Below, in pieces: positions 25,165 to 35,004 of a DNA stretch of 45,038 bases (within the stretch, counting starts at the first letter, position 1; each line of letters starts with the position of its first letter). This DNA comes from an uncultured Ruminococcus sp. (GTDB taxonomy: Bacteria; Bacillota; Clostridia; Oscillospirales; Ruminococcaceae). The position numbers and the translations under genes are program-made. Below the pieces are notes generated by a model. It had not been told where the DNA came from. It saw only the letters and a program-made list of their open reading frames with translations, and searched no databases. The DNA lies in assembly GCA_947627445.1 (NCBI GenBank), contig CANQWA010000023.1:1-45038 (forward strand), given 5' to 3'.

Positions 25165-25980
25165 ATGTTGGTTCGTATTATCTCTGGCGTCGTCGGTGCA
25201 ATATTGGCGGTTGTCGTATTGCTGCTGCATAAAACCTTTGTATTTCCGCTGGCTGTAGCACTTTTGGTTTGTGTGGCACTGTTTGAACTGTTCCGAGCAG
25301 GAAAGTGTCTCCACTGCCGCATTTCTGTGGGAATCGGACTGTTGTATGGTGCAGTGATCCCATTCCTGCAGTTTTATGGGAATGCACAAGCCGTTGTGGG
25401 ACTGACCTTTTTATGTATGACTGCCATGTTTGTGGAAATGGTAATGCTGCATAAAGTGGTAAAGCATCAGGAGACGCTGTTTATTGCGGCGGTTACCTTG
25501 TTGGTGACGAATTCTCTGAACATGGTGAATCTGCTGCTTCATGTAGGAACATATGGACTGGCTTATGTGATTCTGGCACTCTGTTCTGCGTGGATTTCTG
25601 ATACAGGCGCTTATTTTGCAGGAACATTTTTTGGAAAACATAAACTCTGTCCGGAAATCAGTCCTAAAAAGACGATAGAAGGTTTTTTTGGCGGTATTGC
25701 AGCCAATATTCTGGTGATGATTCTGTTTTCATGGATCTATAGTTTGATCACGGATATACATGTACACTATTTGTGGCTGATTTTTGCTGGTGCTGTCTGC
25801 GCTGTGATCAGCGTGTTAGGTGATCTAAGCGCCTCTGTGATCAAGCGTCAGCAGGGGTTAAAGGATTTTGGCAATATTATGCCGGGTCATGGCGGTGTCA
25901 TGGACCGCTTTGACAGTGTGTTGTTTACCGTTCCGGCATTTTATGCACTGGAATGCCTGTACCCGATCTTTTATGCATAG
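25165..25980 (+). CDS. cdsA: Phosphatidate cytidylyltransferase
   Basis: Membrane enzyme that makes CDP-diacylglycerol from phosphatidic acid and CTP, the precursor of anionic and zwitterionic phospholipids. The 271-residue protein has about seven to eight membrane segments. SAWISDTGAYFAG and GDLSASVIKRQQGLKDFGNI, then PGHGGVMDRFDS, make up the CdsA signature, with metal-binding aspartates. Its start is 5 bases after uppS; the GGAGG site is 12 bases away, rather distant. A terminator-like hairpin follows. Confidence 0.96.
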   Translation: MLVRIISGVVGAILAVVVLLLHKTFVFPLAVALLVCVALFELFRAGKCLHCRISVGIGLLYGAVIPFLQFYGNAQAVVGLTFLCMTAMFVEMVMLHKVVKHQETLFIAAVTLLVTNSLNMVNLLLHVGTYGLAYVILALCSAWISDTGAYFAGTFFGKHKLCPEISPKKTIEGFFGGIAANILVMILFSWIYSLITDIHVHYLWLIFAGAVCAVISVLGDLSASVIKRQQGLKDFGNIMPGHGGVMDRFDSVLFTVPAFYALECLYPIFYA

Positions 25981-25986
25981 AAAAAC

Positions 25987-26024
25987 ACACGATGCAGGGT
26001 TGATTGGCTTTGCATCGTGTTTTA
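25987..26024 (+). terminator. Weak terminator or attenuator between cdsA and dxr
   Basis: ACACGATGCA (25987-25996) pairs with TGCATCGTGT (26011-26020) around 14 bases, followed by TTTA. The short T tract suggests partial termination, with read-through to dxr likely. Confidence 0.55.
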
Positions 26025-26099
26025 TCAAGAGCGGCACGGTACATAGACTTGTATGCGGTTTTTGTATTGTGTTGTTCAGGAAGTGAAAGGAATATTCTG

Positions 26100-27248
26100 A
26101 TGGAAAAGTGTATTTCTGTTTTAGGCTCTACCGGTTCGATCGGTACGCAGACGCTGGATGTGGCGAGAACACATGATATGCGTGTATATGCACTGGCAGC
26201 GAACCGCAATATTGACCTGCTGGAACGGCAGACCAGAGAATTCCATCCGGAAAAGGTCTGCGTTTTCGAGGAAAGTCAGTATTTGACCTTAAAAGAACGT
26301 CTGGTTGATCTGCCGGTAAAGGTGCTTTGCGGCATGGATGGGCTGTGTGATATTGCAGGGGATCGGACAGCGGATGTTGTACTGAATGCAGTTGTCGGCA
26401 TGGTGGGACTTTTGCCTACGCTGACAGCGATCTCAGCCGGTATGGATATCGCCCTTGCCAATAAAGAAACCCTGGTGGCAGGCGGTTCTTTGGTGATGGA
26501 ACAGGCTGCCAGAAAAGGCGTTGCCATCTATCCGGTGGACAGTGAGCATTCTGCCATTTTCCAATGCTTGCAGGGAAATCAAAGAAAACAACTCAGTAAG
26601 ATCATCTTGACAGCTTCTGGCGGACCGTTTTTTGGTAAAAAGCGGGAAGAACTGAAAAAAATGACGGCTGCCGATGCGCTGAAACACCCCAACTGGAATA
26701 TGGGCAGTAAGATTACTGTTGATTCAGCGACTCTGATGAACAAAGGACTGGAATTCATTGAGGCGAAATGGCTCTTTGACCTGACACCTGAGCAGATTGA
26801 AGTGGTCGTACATCGTCAGAGTGTGGTGCATTCTGCGGTGGAATATCAGGACTATTCTGTCATTGCACAGCTTGGAGTACCGGATATGAAAATCCCCATT
26901 CAGTATGCGCTGCTCTATCCGGATCGCATGCCCTGTCCGACAAAGCGGCTGTCTTTGACAGATTACGGCAGTCTGACCTTTGAAAAGCCGGATCTGGAAA
27001 CATTTACTTGTCTGAAAACGGCAATTACCGCCATGAAACGGGGCGGAACTGCACCTTGCATTGTCAATGGAGCAAATGAAGTGGCAGTTGCCGCATTTTT
27101 GCAGGGGAAGATCGGCTTTTTGGACATTGGCACTCTGGCAGAACAGGCGATGGAATTCATTCCACAAGAAGAAATCACTTGCTATGCAGATGTGATTCGT
27201 GCAGATACAAAGGCACGTGAATTTGTCCGCAGCCGTATTTCTGAATAG
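26100..27248 (+). CDS. dxr: 1-deoxy-D-xylulose 5-phosphate reductoisomerase
   Basis: NADPH-dependent enzyme that forms 2-C-methyl-D-erythritol 4-phosphate, the first committed step of the MEP isoprenoid pathway. The NADPH motif GSTGSIG is at residues 9-15. ALANKETLVAGG and YPVDSEHSAIFQ carry metal-binding acidic residues, followed by TASGGPF and NMGSKITVDSATLMNKGLE. The start is ATG 26100 after GAAAGGAA; an open frame begins 32 codons earlier but that part is unrelated to the family. The protein is 382 residues. It is followed by rseP after 17 bases. Confidence 0.98.
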   Translation: MEKCISVLGSTGSIGTQTLDVARTHDMRVYALAANRNIDLLERQTREFHPEKVCVFEESQYLTLKERLVDLPVKVLCGMDGLCDIAGDRTADVVLNAVVGMVGLLPTLTAISAGMDIALANKETLVAGGSLVMEQAARKGVAIYPVDSEHSAIFQCLQGNQRKQLSKIILTASGGPFFGKKREELKKMTAADALKHPNWNMGSKITVDSATLMNKGLEFIEAKWLFDLTPEQIEVVVHRQSVVHSAVEYQDYSVIAQLGVPDMKIPIQYALLYPDRMPCPTKRLSLTDYGSLTFEKPDLETFTCLKTAITAMKRGGTAPCIVNGANEVAVAAFLQGKIGFLDIGTLAEQAMEFIPQEEITCYADVIRADTKAREFVRSRISE

Positions 27249-27265
27249 AAAGGGAGATCATATTC

Positions 27266-28333
27266 ATGCAGCATATCTGGTCGATTCTGATTGCGCTTTT
27301 GATATTTGAACTGATTATTGTGATTCACGAATTCGGACACTTTATCGTGGCAAAGATGCACGGCATCCGGGTGAATCAGTTTGCTGTTGGCATGGGACCA
27401 AAGCTGCTGCATTTTCGCCGGGGCGAAACGGAGTATTCTTTGCGTCTGCTTCCCATTGGCGGCTTTTGCGCCATGGAAGGGGAGGACGATGACAGCAGCG
27501 ACCCCAAAGCATTTGGCAGCAAATCTGTGTGGCGGAGAATGACGGTGGTTTTGGCTGGCGCTCTTATGAATCTGGTATTGGGATATGTACTGGTCATGGT
27601 ACTGCTTTGTATGGGAGACCAGATTGCTTCCACCACCATTGCCCAGTTTGCACAGACAGAGGACACTGTCAGCGGCGAAATGGTAACGGCGGCAGAGAGT
27701 CAGCGCTGTGGACTGAAGATCGGCGATAAGATCGTTGCCGTTGACGGCAGTCATATTTTTGCAGCAACCGATCTGGTTTATAAACTGCGGACATCGAATA
27801 CAGATACCTTTACAGTTACAGTTAAACGCGGAGAAGAAAAAGTCATTTTGGAAAATGTGACTTTTCACAATGATCAAACAGGCGGGCTGCTGGATTTTGC
27901 CGTAGAGGGCAAAACCAAAACACCGTGGAATGTCGCCTATTACGGTGTGAAAAACACAACAGCTACCGCGAAATTGATCTGGATGTCCCTGATTGAACTG
28001 GTAACAGGCAAATACGGTATCCAGGATCTATCAGGACCAGTGGGAACCATCAGTGTCATTGAAGAAGCTGCTTCCACTGGAGAAAACATGATGGAACGTG
28101 TGGAATCGCTGATGAATCTGACGATTTTTATTACGGTCAATGTGGGTGTATTTAACCTTCTTCCCATACCTGCGCTGGACGGAAGCCGTTTTGTCTTTCT
28201 TGCCATCGAAGCAATCCGCAGAAAGCCGCTGCCCAAGGAGCGAGAGGCAGCCGTACATCTGATAGGTATGGCCGCATTGTTTCTGCTGATGATTTTTGTG
28301 ACAGTGCAGGATATCGGAAAGTTTTTTCAATAA
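27266..28333 (+). CDS. rseP: Site-2 protease RseP/RasP
   Basis: Intramembrane zinc metalloprotease that cleaves anti-sigma factors and remnant signal peptides within the membrane. H21-E22-F-G-H25 is the zinc motif in the first membrane segment. A PDZ domain spans about residues 125-200 (SQRCGLKIGDKIVAVDG). The second catalytic motif LLPIPALDGSR lies in the third membrane segment, then a final segment follows. The 355-residue length and dxr-rseP-ispG order match other Firmicutes. ATG 27266 follows AAAGGGAG. Confidence 0.97.
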   Translation: MQHIWSILIALLIFELIIVIHEFGHFIVAKMHGIRVNQFAVGMGPKLLHFRRGETEYSLRLLPIGGFCAMEGEDDDSSDPKAFGSKSVWRRMTVVLAGALMNLVLGYVLVMVLLCMGDQIASTTIAQFAQTEDTVSGEMVTAAESQRCGLKIGDKIVAVDGSHIFAATDLVYKLRTSNTDTFTVTVKRGEEKVILENVTFHNDQTGGLLDFAVEGKTKTPWNVAYYGVKNTTATAKLIWMSLIELVTGKYGIQDLSGPVGTISVIEEAASTGENMMERVESLMNLTIFITVNVGVFNLLPIPALDGSRFVFLAIEAIRRKPLPKEREAAVHLIGMAALFLLMIFVTVQDIGKFFQ

Positions 28334-28344
28334 AGGAGTTGTTT

Positions 28345-29385
28345 ATGGTGCGGAAAGTGAAACCGGTTAATGTGGGAAACTGTCGGTTAGACGGTTCACA
28401 CATCTATATTCAATCCATGCTGAACACCCGTTCAGATGATATTCCCGGCAGTGTGGCACAGGCACTTGCGTTGGAACAGGCAGGCTGTGAGATTGTACGT
28501 GCAGCGATCCCGGATATGGATGCTATTTCCCTGATCCCGGCAATCAAGGAAAAGATCTCGATCCCGCTGGTGGCTGATATTCATTTTGATTATCGTCTGG
28601 CACTGGAGGCAGCTGCGGCTGGTATTGATAAGATCCGGATCAACCCTGGCAATATTGGCGATATGGATCGTGTTCGTGCTGTTGTCAGAGCTTGTCAGGA
28701 AAAAAATATCCCCATTCGCATTGGTGTGAATTCAGGTTCACTCGAAAAGGAAATTCTAGCAAAATACGGCGCTCCTACTGCGGAAGCACTGGCAGAAAGT
28801 GCCATGGGACATGTAAAGATTTTAGAGCAATGTGATTTCAATAACATTGTTATTTCTATGAAGTCTTCGGATGTCAACACGATGATTGACGCATATCGTA
28901 TCTGCGCACAGCAGTGCAGCTATCCGCTGCATTTGGGTGTGACAGAAGCTGGAACAGAACGCATGGGATTGATCAAATCCGCAGTAGGAATTGGAGCGCT
29001 GCTCCATGATGGTATCGGAGAAACCATTCGGGTATCTCTGACAGAAGACCCGGTGCAGGAGATCCTTGCGGCAAAGGATATTTTGAAATGTATCGGCAAA
29101 CGGGAAGGTCCTCAGATTGTCTCCTGTCCCACCTGCGGCAGAACGCGTATTGATCTGGTAAAAACCGCCAAAGAAGTAGAAGCTGCATTAGCACATATCG
29201 AAAAAAACATCAAGGTTGCGATAATGGGCTGTGTGGTAAACGGTCCAGGCGAAGCAAGAGAAGCGGACATCGGCATTGCAGGAGGCGAAAACTGTGCAGT
29301 CTTGTTCCGACACGGAGAACTGTTGCGAAAGATACCAGAATCGGACATCGTCACAGAACTGATGCAAGAGATTGAAAAGCTGTAG
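28345..29385 (+). CDS. ispG: 4-hydroxy-3-methylbut-2-enyl diphosphate synthase (IspG/GcpE)
   Basis: [4Fe-4S] enzyme that converts MEcPP to HMBPP in the MEP pathway. The TIM-barrel N-terminal domain begins KVKPVNVG and has IQSMLNTRSDD and LVADIHFDYRLA. The C-terminal Fe-S domain has C261 and C264 (SCPTCGR), C296 (MGCVVNGPGEA) and a following Glu as cluster ligands. The 346-residue size is the short bacterial form. The start ATG 28345 is 6 bases after AAAGGAG. It uses reductant such as flavodoxin or ferredoxin; none is encoded nearby. Confidence 0.98.
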   Translation: MVRKVKPVNVGNCRLDGSHIYIQSMLNTRSDDIPGSVAQALALEQAGCEIVRAAIPDMDAISLIPAIKEKISIPLVADIHFDYRLALEAAAAGIDKIRINPGNIGDMDRVRAVVRACQEKNIPIRIGVNSGSLEKEILAKYGAPTAEALAESAMGHVKILEQCDFNNIVISMKSSDVNTMIDAYRICAQQCSYPLHLGVTEAGTERMGLIKSAVGIGALLHDGIGETIRVSLTEDPVQEILAAKDILKCIGKREGPQIVSCPTCGRTRIDLVKTAKEVEAALAHIEKNIKVAIMGCVVNGPGEAREADIGIAGGENCAVLFRHGELLRKIPESDIVTELMQEIEKL

Positions 29386-29396
29386 GAGTGGAATAC

Positions 29397-32300
29397 ATGG
29401 AACTGGATTTTGCGTCATTTTTAAAGGAATATATTTCAGAACTGCCGGCATCTATGCAGGGCAGCATTCTTCGGCGAATGACATATTCGGAAAATTTGAC
29501 GAAAATATCGTTTTACATATCCTTTTCCCAGCTTGTTCCTGCAAAGGCTATCATGGAACTGGAGCATGAACTTCAGGATCGTCTGGAAGTCGAAACGGTA
29601 CGGCTGAATCCTCGGTTTGCACCGGAGTTGTTTTCATTGACATATTTTTCTGATTTGGTCGCTTTTTTGAAGCGGGAAATGAGTATGGTAAACGGCTTCA
29701 TTGACGGCGCTGAAGTGGAATTGACAGACAACCAGCTGACGGTTCAATTACAGAACGGTGGCTATGAGATCATGGAAAAGTACCGTGTAGCCGATCATTT
29801 TTCCCGCATGATACAGGAGATGTTTTCCTGTAACATTCGTGTGAACCTCAAAGGAGCAGCAAGTGTGACAGAGGATGCCTTTGCGGCAATGATCGCCGAA
29901 GCAGAAAAGGAACTGCCGAAACACACGGAACAGCTCCATCCACAGGAAAGCACACCTGCTTCCGCTGAAAAGCAGCCCAGACCCGAAGCCAAAAACGTGG
30001 AAATGAATGATGGCATCCCCGGCGTTGTATCAGGCAGTGCTATGCTGATCAAGGGCAGACCGATCCGGGATATCCCCATGCCCATTCGGGATGCTGTGAC
30101 AGTTCAGGGACAGCGCATCATCGTCATGGGGGACGTGTTTGCGATGGAATCCCGTGAGGTGCGCGGCGAAAGAACCATACTGACATATCAGATCACAGAC
30201 GGCACATATTCTGTTTTGGTGAAGGTCTTTGACACCAATGAGAATATTGCAAAATATCCATATGATGAGATTCAAAAAGGAACTACTATTCTGGTTCTGG
30301 GGCGTATGGATTATGACCAGTTTGCGCGGGAGGATATCCTCAAACCGGAATCCATTGTCAAGGTAGAACGGGAACATAAAACAGACAAAGCACCAAAAAA
30401 GCGTGTGGAACTGCACTGTCACACCAACATGTCCCAAATGGATGCCATCACACCGTGTGCAAACCTGGTCAAGCGTGCCCACGATTGGGGACATCCTGCC
30501 ATTGCTATTACAGATCATGGCATTGCACAGGCGTTTCCTGAGGCAATGTCCGCCTGGGACAGCTTTAAGGACAAGAATTTCAAGGTGATTTTCGGCTGTG
30601 AGGCATATGTTGTCAATGATCTGAATCGTCAGTTGGTGGTGGATGAACCAGGCAGCCGGACATTACAGGATGAAATCATCATCTTTGACGTAGAAACCAC
30701 CGGACTCAGTCCCATGCAGGACAGGCTTACCGAAATCGGTGCTGTCCGCATGAAGGGCATGCAGATTGTAGACACCTTTCATATCATGGTGAATCCCGGG
30801 CGGAAGATTCCACCGAAAATTGTAGAGTTAACCGGTATCACAGACGCCATGGTGGAAGATGCCCCTAAGGAAGCAGAAGCCATTCGTGCATTCATTGCAT
30901 TCTGCGGAGAAAATCCGGTTCTGGCAGCCCATAATGCCCGGTTCGATACGTCTTTTGTGCGCAATACCTGTAAGCGCTGTCATATTGATTTTGATTTTGC
31001 GACTTTGGATACCCTGGTGCTGTGCAAATGTATGCTGCCCAATATGTACCGCCACAAGCTGGATGCAGTGGCAAAGCAGCTAAAACTGGGAAAATTTGAC
31101 CATCACAGAGCATCCGACGATGCACAGATGCTGGCGAAAATCTATATTGAACTGGTGAACCGTCTGATACAGACTAAGCAGGCAAAGCTGTTGTCAGATT
31201 TGAATACCAAGACCCAGAATATTGACGTGAAGAAGCTTCGTTCCTACCATCAAATTATTCTGGTACGGAATCATACGGGTTTGAAAAATCTGTACAAGCT
31301 GATCTCCTACGGTCATATCTCCTGTTTTTACCGAAAGCCTCTGATCCCCAAATCCCTGCTGATAGAGCATCGGGAGGGACTGATTTTCGGCAGTGCCTGT
31401 GAAGCAGGAGAGCTTTTCCAGGCAATGGTAGACGATCGTCCTCATGAGGAAATCGTCAAGCTGGCAAAGTTCTATGACTATCTGGAAATTCAGCCAACAG
31501 CGAACAATGCTTTTATGATCCGCCAGGGAACGGCAGCAAATATGGAGGAATTACAGGAATATAACCGCCGGATCGTCCGTCTGGGAGAAGAGCTGAATAT
31601 TCCTGTCTGTGCTACCTGTGATGTTCATTTTATGGATCCTGAGGATGCAGTTTACCGGGAGATTTTACAGGCGGGACAGGGTTTTGATGACGCAAAATAT
31701 CAGGCGCCGCTGTATCTGCGTACCACAGAGGAAATGCTGGAGGAGTTTCACTATCTGGGAGAGGAAAAAGCCTATGAGATTGTAGTAACAAATACCAATG
31801 CCATTGCAGATCAGATTGAAAAGATCCGACCCTTTCCCAAGGGAACATTTACGCCTACCATTGACGGTGCTGAGGAAGATCTGGTACGGATTACAACGAC
31901 AAAAGCGAAAGAGATCTACGGCGACCCCATGCCTGAGCTGGTGCAGAAACGCCTGGACAGAGAATTGTCTTCCATTATTAAGCACGGCTTTTCTGTATTG
32001 TACATCATTGCGCAGAAATTGGTATGGGACAGCGTGGAACATGGCTATCAGGTAGGTTCCCGTGGTTCTGTGGGTTCATCCTTTGTGGCTTCGATGGCAG
32101 GTATTTCTGAGGTCAACCCTCTTGCGCCCCACTATGTTTGCCCCAGATGCAAGCACAGTGAATTCATCACAGATGGCAGTGTTGGCTCTGGTTTCGACCT
32201 GCCGCCAAAAAATTGTCCTTCCTGTGATATAGCAATGAACCGTGACGGACACGACATTCCTTTTGAAACATTTTTGGGATTTGACGGTGACAAAGCGCCG

Positions 32301-33728
32301 GATATTGACCTGAATTTTTCCGGTGAATACCAATCCTCAGCACATCGCTATACCGAAGAATTATTCGGACGGGATAACGTGTTCAAAGCCGGAACAATCG
32401 CAGCTGTGGCGGATAAAACGGCATTTGGCTATGTGAAAAAATATCTGGAAGAGCGGGGTCTGAACTATAGTCCCACAGAGATCAACCGTCTTTCTATCGG
32501 ATGTACTGGTATCAAACGAACCACCGGCCAACATCCCGGCGGCATGGTTGTGATTCCCAGTGATTATGATGTATATGATTTTACGCCAGTACAGCATCCG
32601 GCAGACGATGCAGAATCAGAAATTTTAACGACCCATTTTGACTTTAACTCCTTACACGATACCATTCTGAAGCTGGATGAGCTTGGACATGTTGTTCCCA
32701 CCATGTATAAGCATCTGGAAGATCTGACAGGAATTCCCATCAAGGATGTGCCGACCACGGATCCTAAGGTGATTCAGATGTGTACGGATGCATCTGTTCT
32801 CGGCGTCAAGCCAGAAGAAATCTACTGCCCAACCGGAAGCTTGGGCATTCCGGAAATGGGTACAGGCTTTACCATTCAGATGCTGCTGGATTCTAAACCC
32901 TCTAAGTTCAGCGACTTTTTACAGGTTTCTGGATTGTCACACGGCACGGATGTATGGCTTGGTAATGCAAAAGACCTCATTGATAACGGTACTTGCACTA
33001 TTTCTGATGTGATCGGAACTCGTGACAGCATCATGACTTATCTTTTGTATAAGGGTGTTGAACCGAAGGAAGCGTTCCAGATCATGGAGGATACCCGAAA
33101 GGGAAAAGCCCCCAAAACCTTTACCCCGGAACGAATCGAAATGCTGAAGGCACACCATGTACCACAGTGGTATATTGATAGCTGCCTAAAAATCAAGTAC
33201 ATGTTTCCGAAAGCCCATGCAGCGGCATATGTCACTGCGGCGATCAAACTGGGCTGGTTTAAGCTGTACCATCCGCTGGCGTATTATGCGGTATATTTCA
33301 GTACCCGTGGCGATGATTTTGAGCCAAATCTGGCATTACAGGGGAAAGAAGCTGTGCGCATGAAAATTGAAGAGCTGAAAGAAAAAGGCAATGAACGTAC
33401 CAACAAGGAAACTGCTCTCCTGGATACACTGCTGATCGTTAACGAAATGCTCAGCCGCGGTCTGGAATTTCTGCCCGTGGATCTATACAGTTCTCATGCC
33501 GACCGCTATCTGCCAGAGGACGGAAAGATTCGGATTCCCTTTGGTGCAGTTCCGGGCATTGGTATTACTGCGGCATATCATCTGTATGAAACAGCACAGC
33601 AGCGCAATTTCATTTCCATTGAGGAATTTCAAAATCAATGTAATGTGTCAAAAACCATAATTGAAACTTTAGAAGCGATGCATGCTTTGGGCAACCTGCC
33701 AAAATCCAGCCAGATGACTTTGTTTTAA
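29397..33728 (+). CDS. polC: DNA polymerase III PolC-type alpha subunit
   Basis: Main replicative polymerase of low-GC Gram-positive bacteria, with built-in proofreading. At 1443 residues it is full length. Order: N-terminal domains, OB fold (about 215-330), split PHP domain starting VELHCHTNMS (H340), DnaQ-like 3'-5' exonuclease with D431 and E433 in IFDVETTGLS, rest of PHP, then the polymerase core. The core has a zinc finger with C915 and C918 plus CPSC, and the catalytic PDIDLNF with D969 and D971. The start ATG 29397 is 8 bases after AGGAG and 11 bases after ispG. The gene lies at the end of this operon; no strong terminator separates it from the his promoter. Confidence 0.98.
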   Translation: MELDFASFLKEYISELPASMQGSILRRMTYSENLTKISFYISFSQLVPAKAIMELEHELQDRLEVETVRLNPRFAPELFSLTYFSDLVAFLKREMSMVNGFIDGAEVELTDNQLTVQLQNGGYEIMEKYRVADHFSRMIQEMFSCNIRVNLKGAASVTEDAFAAMIAEAEKELPKHTEQLHPQESTPASAEKQPRPEAKNVEMNDGIPGVVSGSAMLIKGRPIRDIPMPIRDAVTVQGQRIIVMGDVFAMESREVRGERTILTYQITDGTYSVLVKVFDTNENIAKYPYDEIQKGTTILVLGRMDYDQFAREDILKPESIVKVEREHKTDKAPKKRVELHCHTNMSQMDAITPCANLVKRAHDWGHPAIAITDHGIAQAFPEAMSAWDSFKDKNFKVIFGCEAYVVNDLNRQLVVDEPGSRTLQDEIIIFDVETTGLSPMQDRLTEIGAVRMKGMQIVDTFHIMVNPGRKIPPKIVELTGITDAMVEDAPKEAEAIRAFIAFCGENPVLAAHNARFDTSFVRNTCKRCHIDFDFATLDTLVLCKCMLPNMYRHKLDAVAKQLKLGKFDHHRASDDAQMLAKIYIELVNRLIQTKQAKLLSDLNTKTQNIDVKKLRSYHQIILVRNHTGLKNLYKLISYGHISCFYRKPLIPKSLLIEHREGLIFGSACEAGELFQAMVDDRPHEEIVKLAKFYDYLEIQPTANNAFMIRQGTAANMEELQEYNRRIVRLGEELNIPVCATCDVHFMDPEDAVYREILQAGQGFDDAKYQAPLYLRTTEEMLEEFHYLGEEKAYEIVVTNTNAIADQIEKIRPFPKGTFTPTIDGAEEDLVRITTTKAKEIYGDPMPELVQKRLDRELSSIIKHGFSVLYIIAQKLVWDSVEHGYQVGSRGSVGSSFVASMAGISEVNPLAPHYVCPRCKHSEFITDGSVGSGFDLPPKNCPSCDIAMNRDGHDIPFETFLGFDGDKAPDIDLNFSGEYQSSAHRYTEELFGRDNVFKAGTIAAVADKTAFGYVKKYLEERGLNYSPTEINRLSIGCTGIKRTTGQHPGGMVVIPSDYDVYDFTPVQHPADDAESEILTTHFDFNSLHDTILKLDELGHVVPTMYKHLEDLTGIPIKDVPTTDPKVIQMCTDASVLGVKPEEIYCPTGSLGIPEMGTGFTIQMLLDSKPSKFSDFLQVSGLSHGTDVWLGNAKDLIDNGTCTISDVIGTRDSIMTYLLYKGVEPKEAFQIMEDTRKGKAPKTFTPERIEMLKAHHVPQWYIDSCLKIKYMFPKAHAAAYVTAAIKLGWFKLYHPLAYYAVYFSTRGDDFEPNLALQGKEAVRMKIEELKEKGNERTNKETALLDTLLIVNEMLSRGLEFLPVDLYSSHADRYLPEDGKIRIPFGAVPGIGITAAYHLYETAQQRNFISIEEFQNQCNVSKTIIETLEAMHALGNLPKSSQMTLF

Positions 33729-33739
33729 CAGGCAGTAGC

Positions 33740-33768
33740 TTGACAAAAGAAATTCTTTATGTTACTAT
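33740..33768 (+). promoter_or_regulatory. Sigma-A promoter of the his operon
   Basis: TTGACA (33740-33745) and TACTAT (33763-33768) are 17 bases apart, beginning only 12 bases after the polC stop. The leader to hisZ is about 33 bases, too short for a T-box or histidine attenuator. Confidence 0.82.
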
Positions 33769-33807
33769 ATTATTATGTTAGCGTGATAAAGTAAATAGGA
33801 GGCATGT

Positions 33808-35004
33808 ATGAGAAAATACGATTTGATAACACCAGAGGGAACAAAAGATTTATTGTTTGAGGAATGTCTGATACGCCGTGAGATGGAACATAAGCTGCAC
33901 AGCATGTTCCGCAGTAAAGGCTATTCCGAGCTGACAACGCCAGGGCTGGAATTTTACGATGTATTTCAGACAGAATCCATGGACTATCCTCAGGAGCGGC
34001 TGTATAAAATGACAGACAGTAAGGGGCGGCTTTTGGTCTTGCGGCCGGAATCCACTGTACCTATTGCTCGTGTGGTTGCCACTCGTCTGAAAGATGCACC
34101 TTTACCGCTGCGTCTGTATTATCATCAAACGGTATACCGTTTTGAACAAGCACTAAAAGGCAGAAGTGATGAGATTCGGCAGACCGGCATTGAACTGCTG
34201 GGTTCTGCCTCTTATATGGCAGATGTGGAAATGGTGACCACAGCCATTGAAGCGCTCCATGCATGCAGTTGCGGCAATACTGGTTTCTCTTTGGAATTGG
34301 GCGATGCCGGCGTATTCAAGGAACTGATGCGTGAATTGGATGCCACATCAGAAGAACGGGAAAACATCCGGTATCTGATCGAAACGAAGAATTACCCCGC
34401 ACTGAACGATGTTTTAGACTCTTTGGGGGATGTCCGGGCGGCAGGTGCACTGAAAAAGCTGCCTGCACTGTTTGGCGGCGAAGAAGTCTTTGAAAAAGCA
34501 TCACAGCTCTATTCCAATCCACGCATTGATGAGATCCTGACTGATCTGAAAAAGCTGTATCAGGATATTTCCAAGGTCATTGGTGAGGGCAGACTGACAG
34601 TAGATTTAGGTATGGTCAACAATGCGGATTATTATACTGGTGTAATCATCAAGGGGTATTTAGAAGGTTATGGCGAAGAAGTGCTTTCTGGCGGTCGCTA
34701 CAATAAACTGTTGTCTGATTTTGGCTATGATATTCCAGCAACCGGTTTTGCTGTCAATGTAGACGCTGTAGCAAATGTTCGCCTGAAATCACAGATAGTT
34801 TCCGTACAGCCGGCTGATGCGCTGATTTATGCTGTACCGGGTTATGAAATGAAGGCAGTGGAAATGTCCCATCGGCTTCGGGAACAGGGCAAGGTAACAG
34901 AGTATGCTTTTTTCGATTCGATTGAGTTGGTTCGGGAGTATGCAAGAGATCGGAAGATCCGTCAAGTGATCATCATTGACGAAGAGATTACGGAGGTGGA
35001 ATAA
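33808..35004 (+). CDS. hisZ: ATP phosphoribosyltransferase regulatory subunit HisZ
   Basis: Class II histidyl-tRNA synthetase paralogue that lacks charging activity and forms a hetero-octamer with short-form HisG, giving histidine feedback control. The chain (398 residues) has EGTKDLLFEE, TTPGLEFYDVF, RLYKMTDSKGRLLVLRPEST and the motif YYTGVIIKGYLEG near LSGGRYNKL. It lacks the C-terminal anticodon-binding domain of HisRS. The start ATG 33808 follows AGGAGG. hisG begins the base after its stop, matching the subunit pairing. Confidence 0.95.
   Translation: MRKYDLITPEGTKDLLFEECLIRREMEHKLHSMFRSKGYSELTTPGLEFYDVFQTESMDYPQERLYKMTDSKGRLLVLRPESTVPIARVVATRLKDAPLPLRLYYHQTVYRFEQALKGRSDEIRQTGIELLGSASYMADVEMVTTAIEALHACSCGNTGFSLELGDAGVFKELMRELDATSEERENIRYLIETKNYPALNDVLDSLGDVRAAGALKKLPALFGGEEVFEKASQLYSNPRIDEILTDLKKLYQDISKVIGEGRLTVDLGMVNNADYYTGVIIKGYLEGYGEEVLSGGRYNKLLSDFGYDIPATGFAVNVDAVANVRLKSQIVSVQPADALIYAVPGYEMKAVEMSHRLREQGKVTEYAFFDSIELVREYARDRKIRQVIIIDEEITEVE

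Noticed and set aside
26004-26099. Extended dxr N-terminus
   Set aside because: The 32 extra codons run across the cdsA terminator hairpin and do not resemble Dxr; ATG 26100 has a good Shine-Dalgarno sequence.
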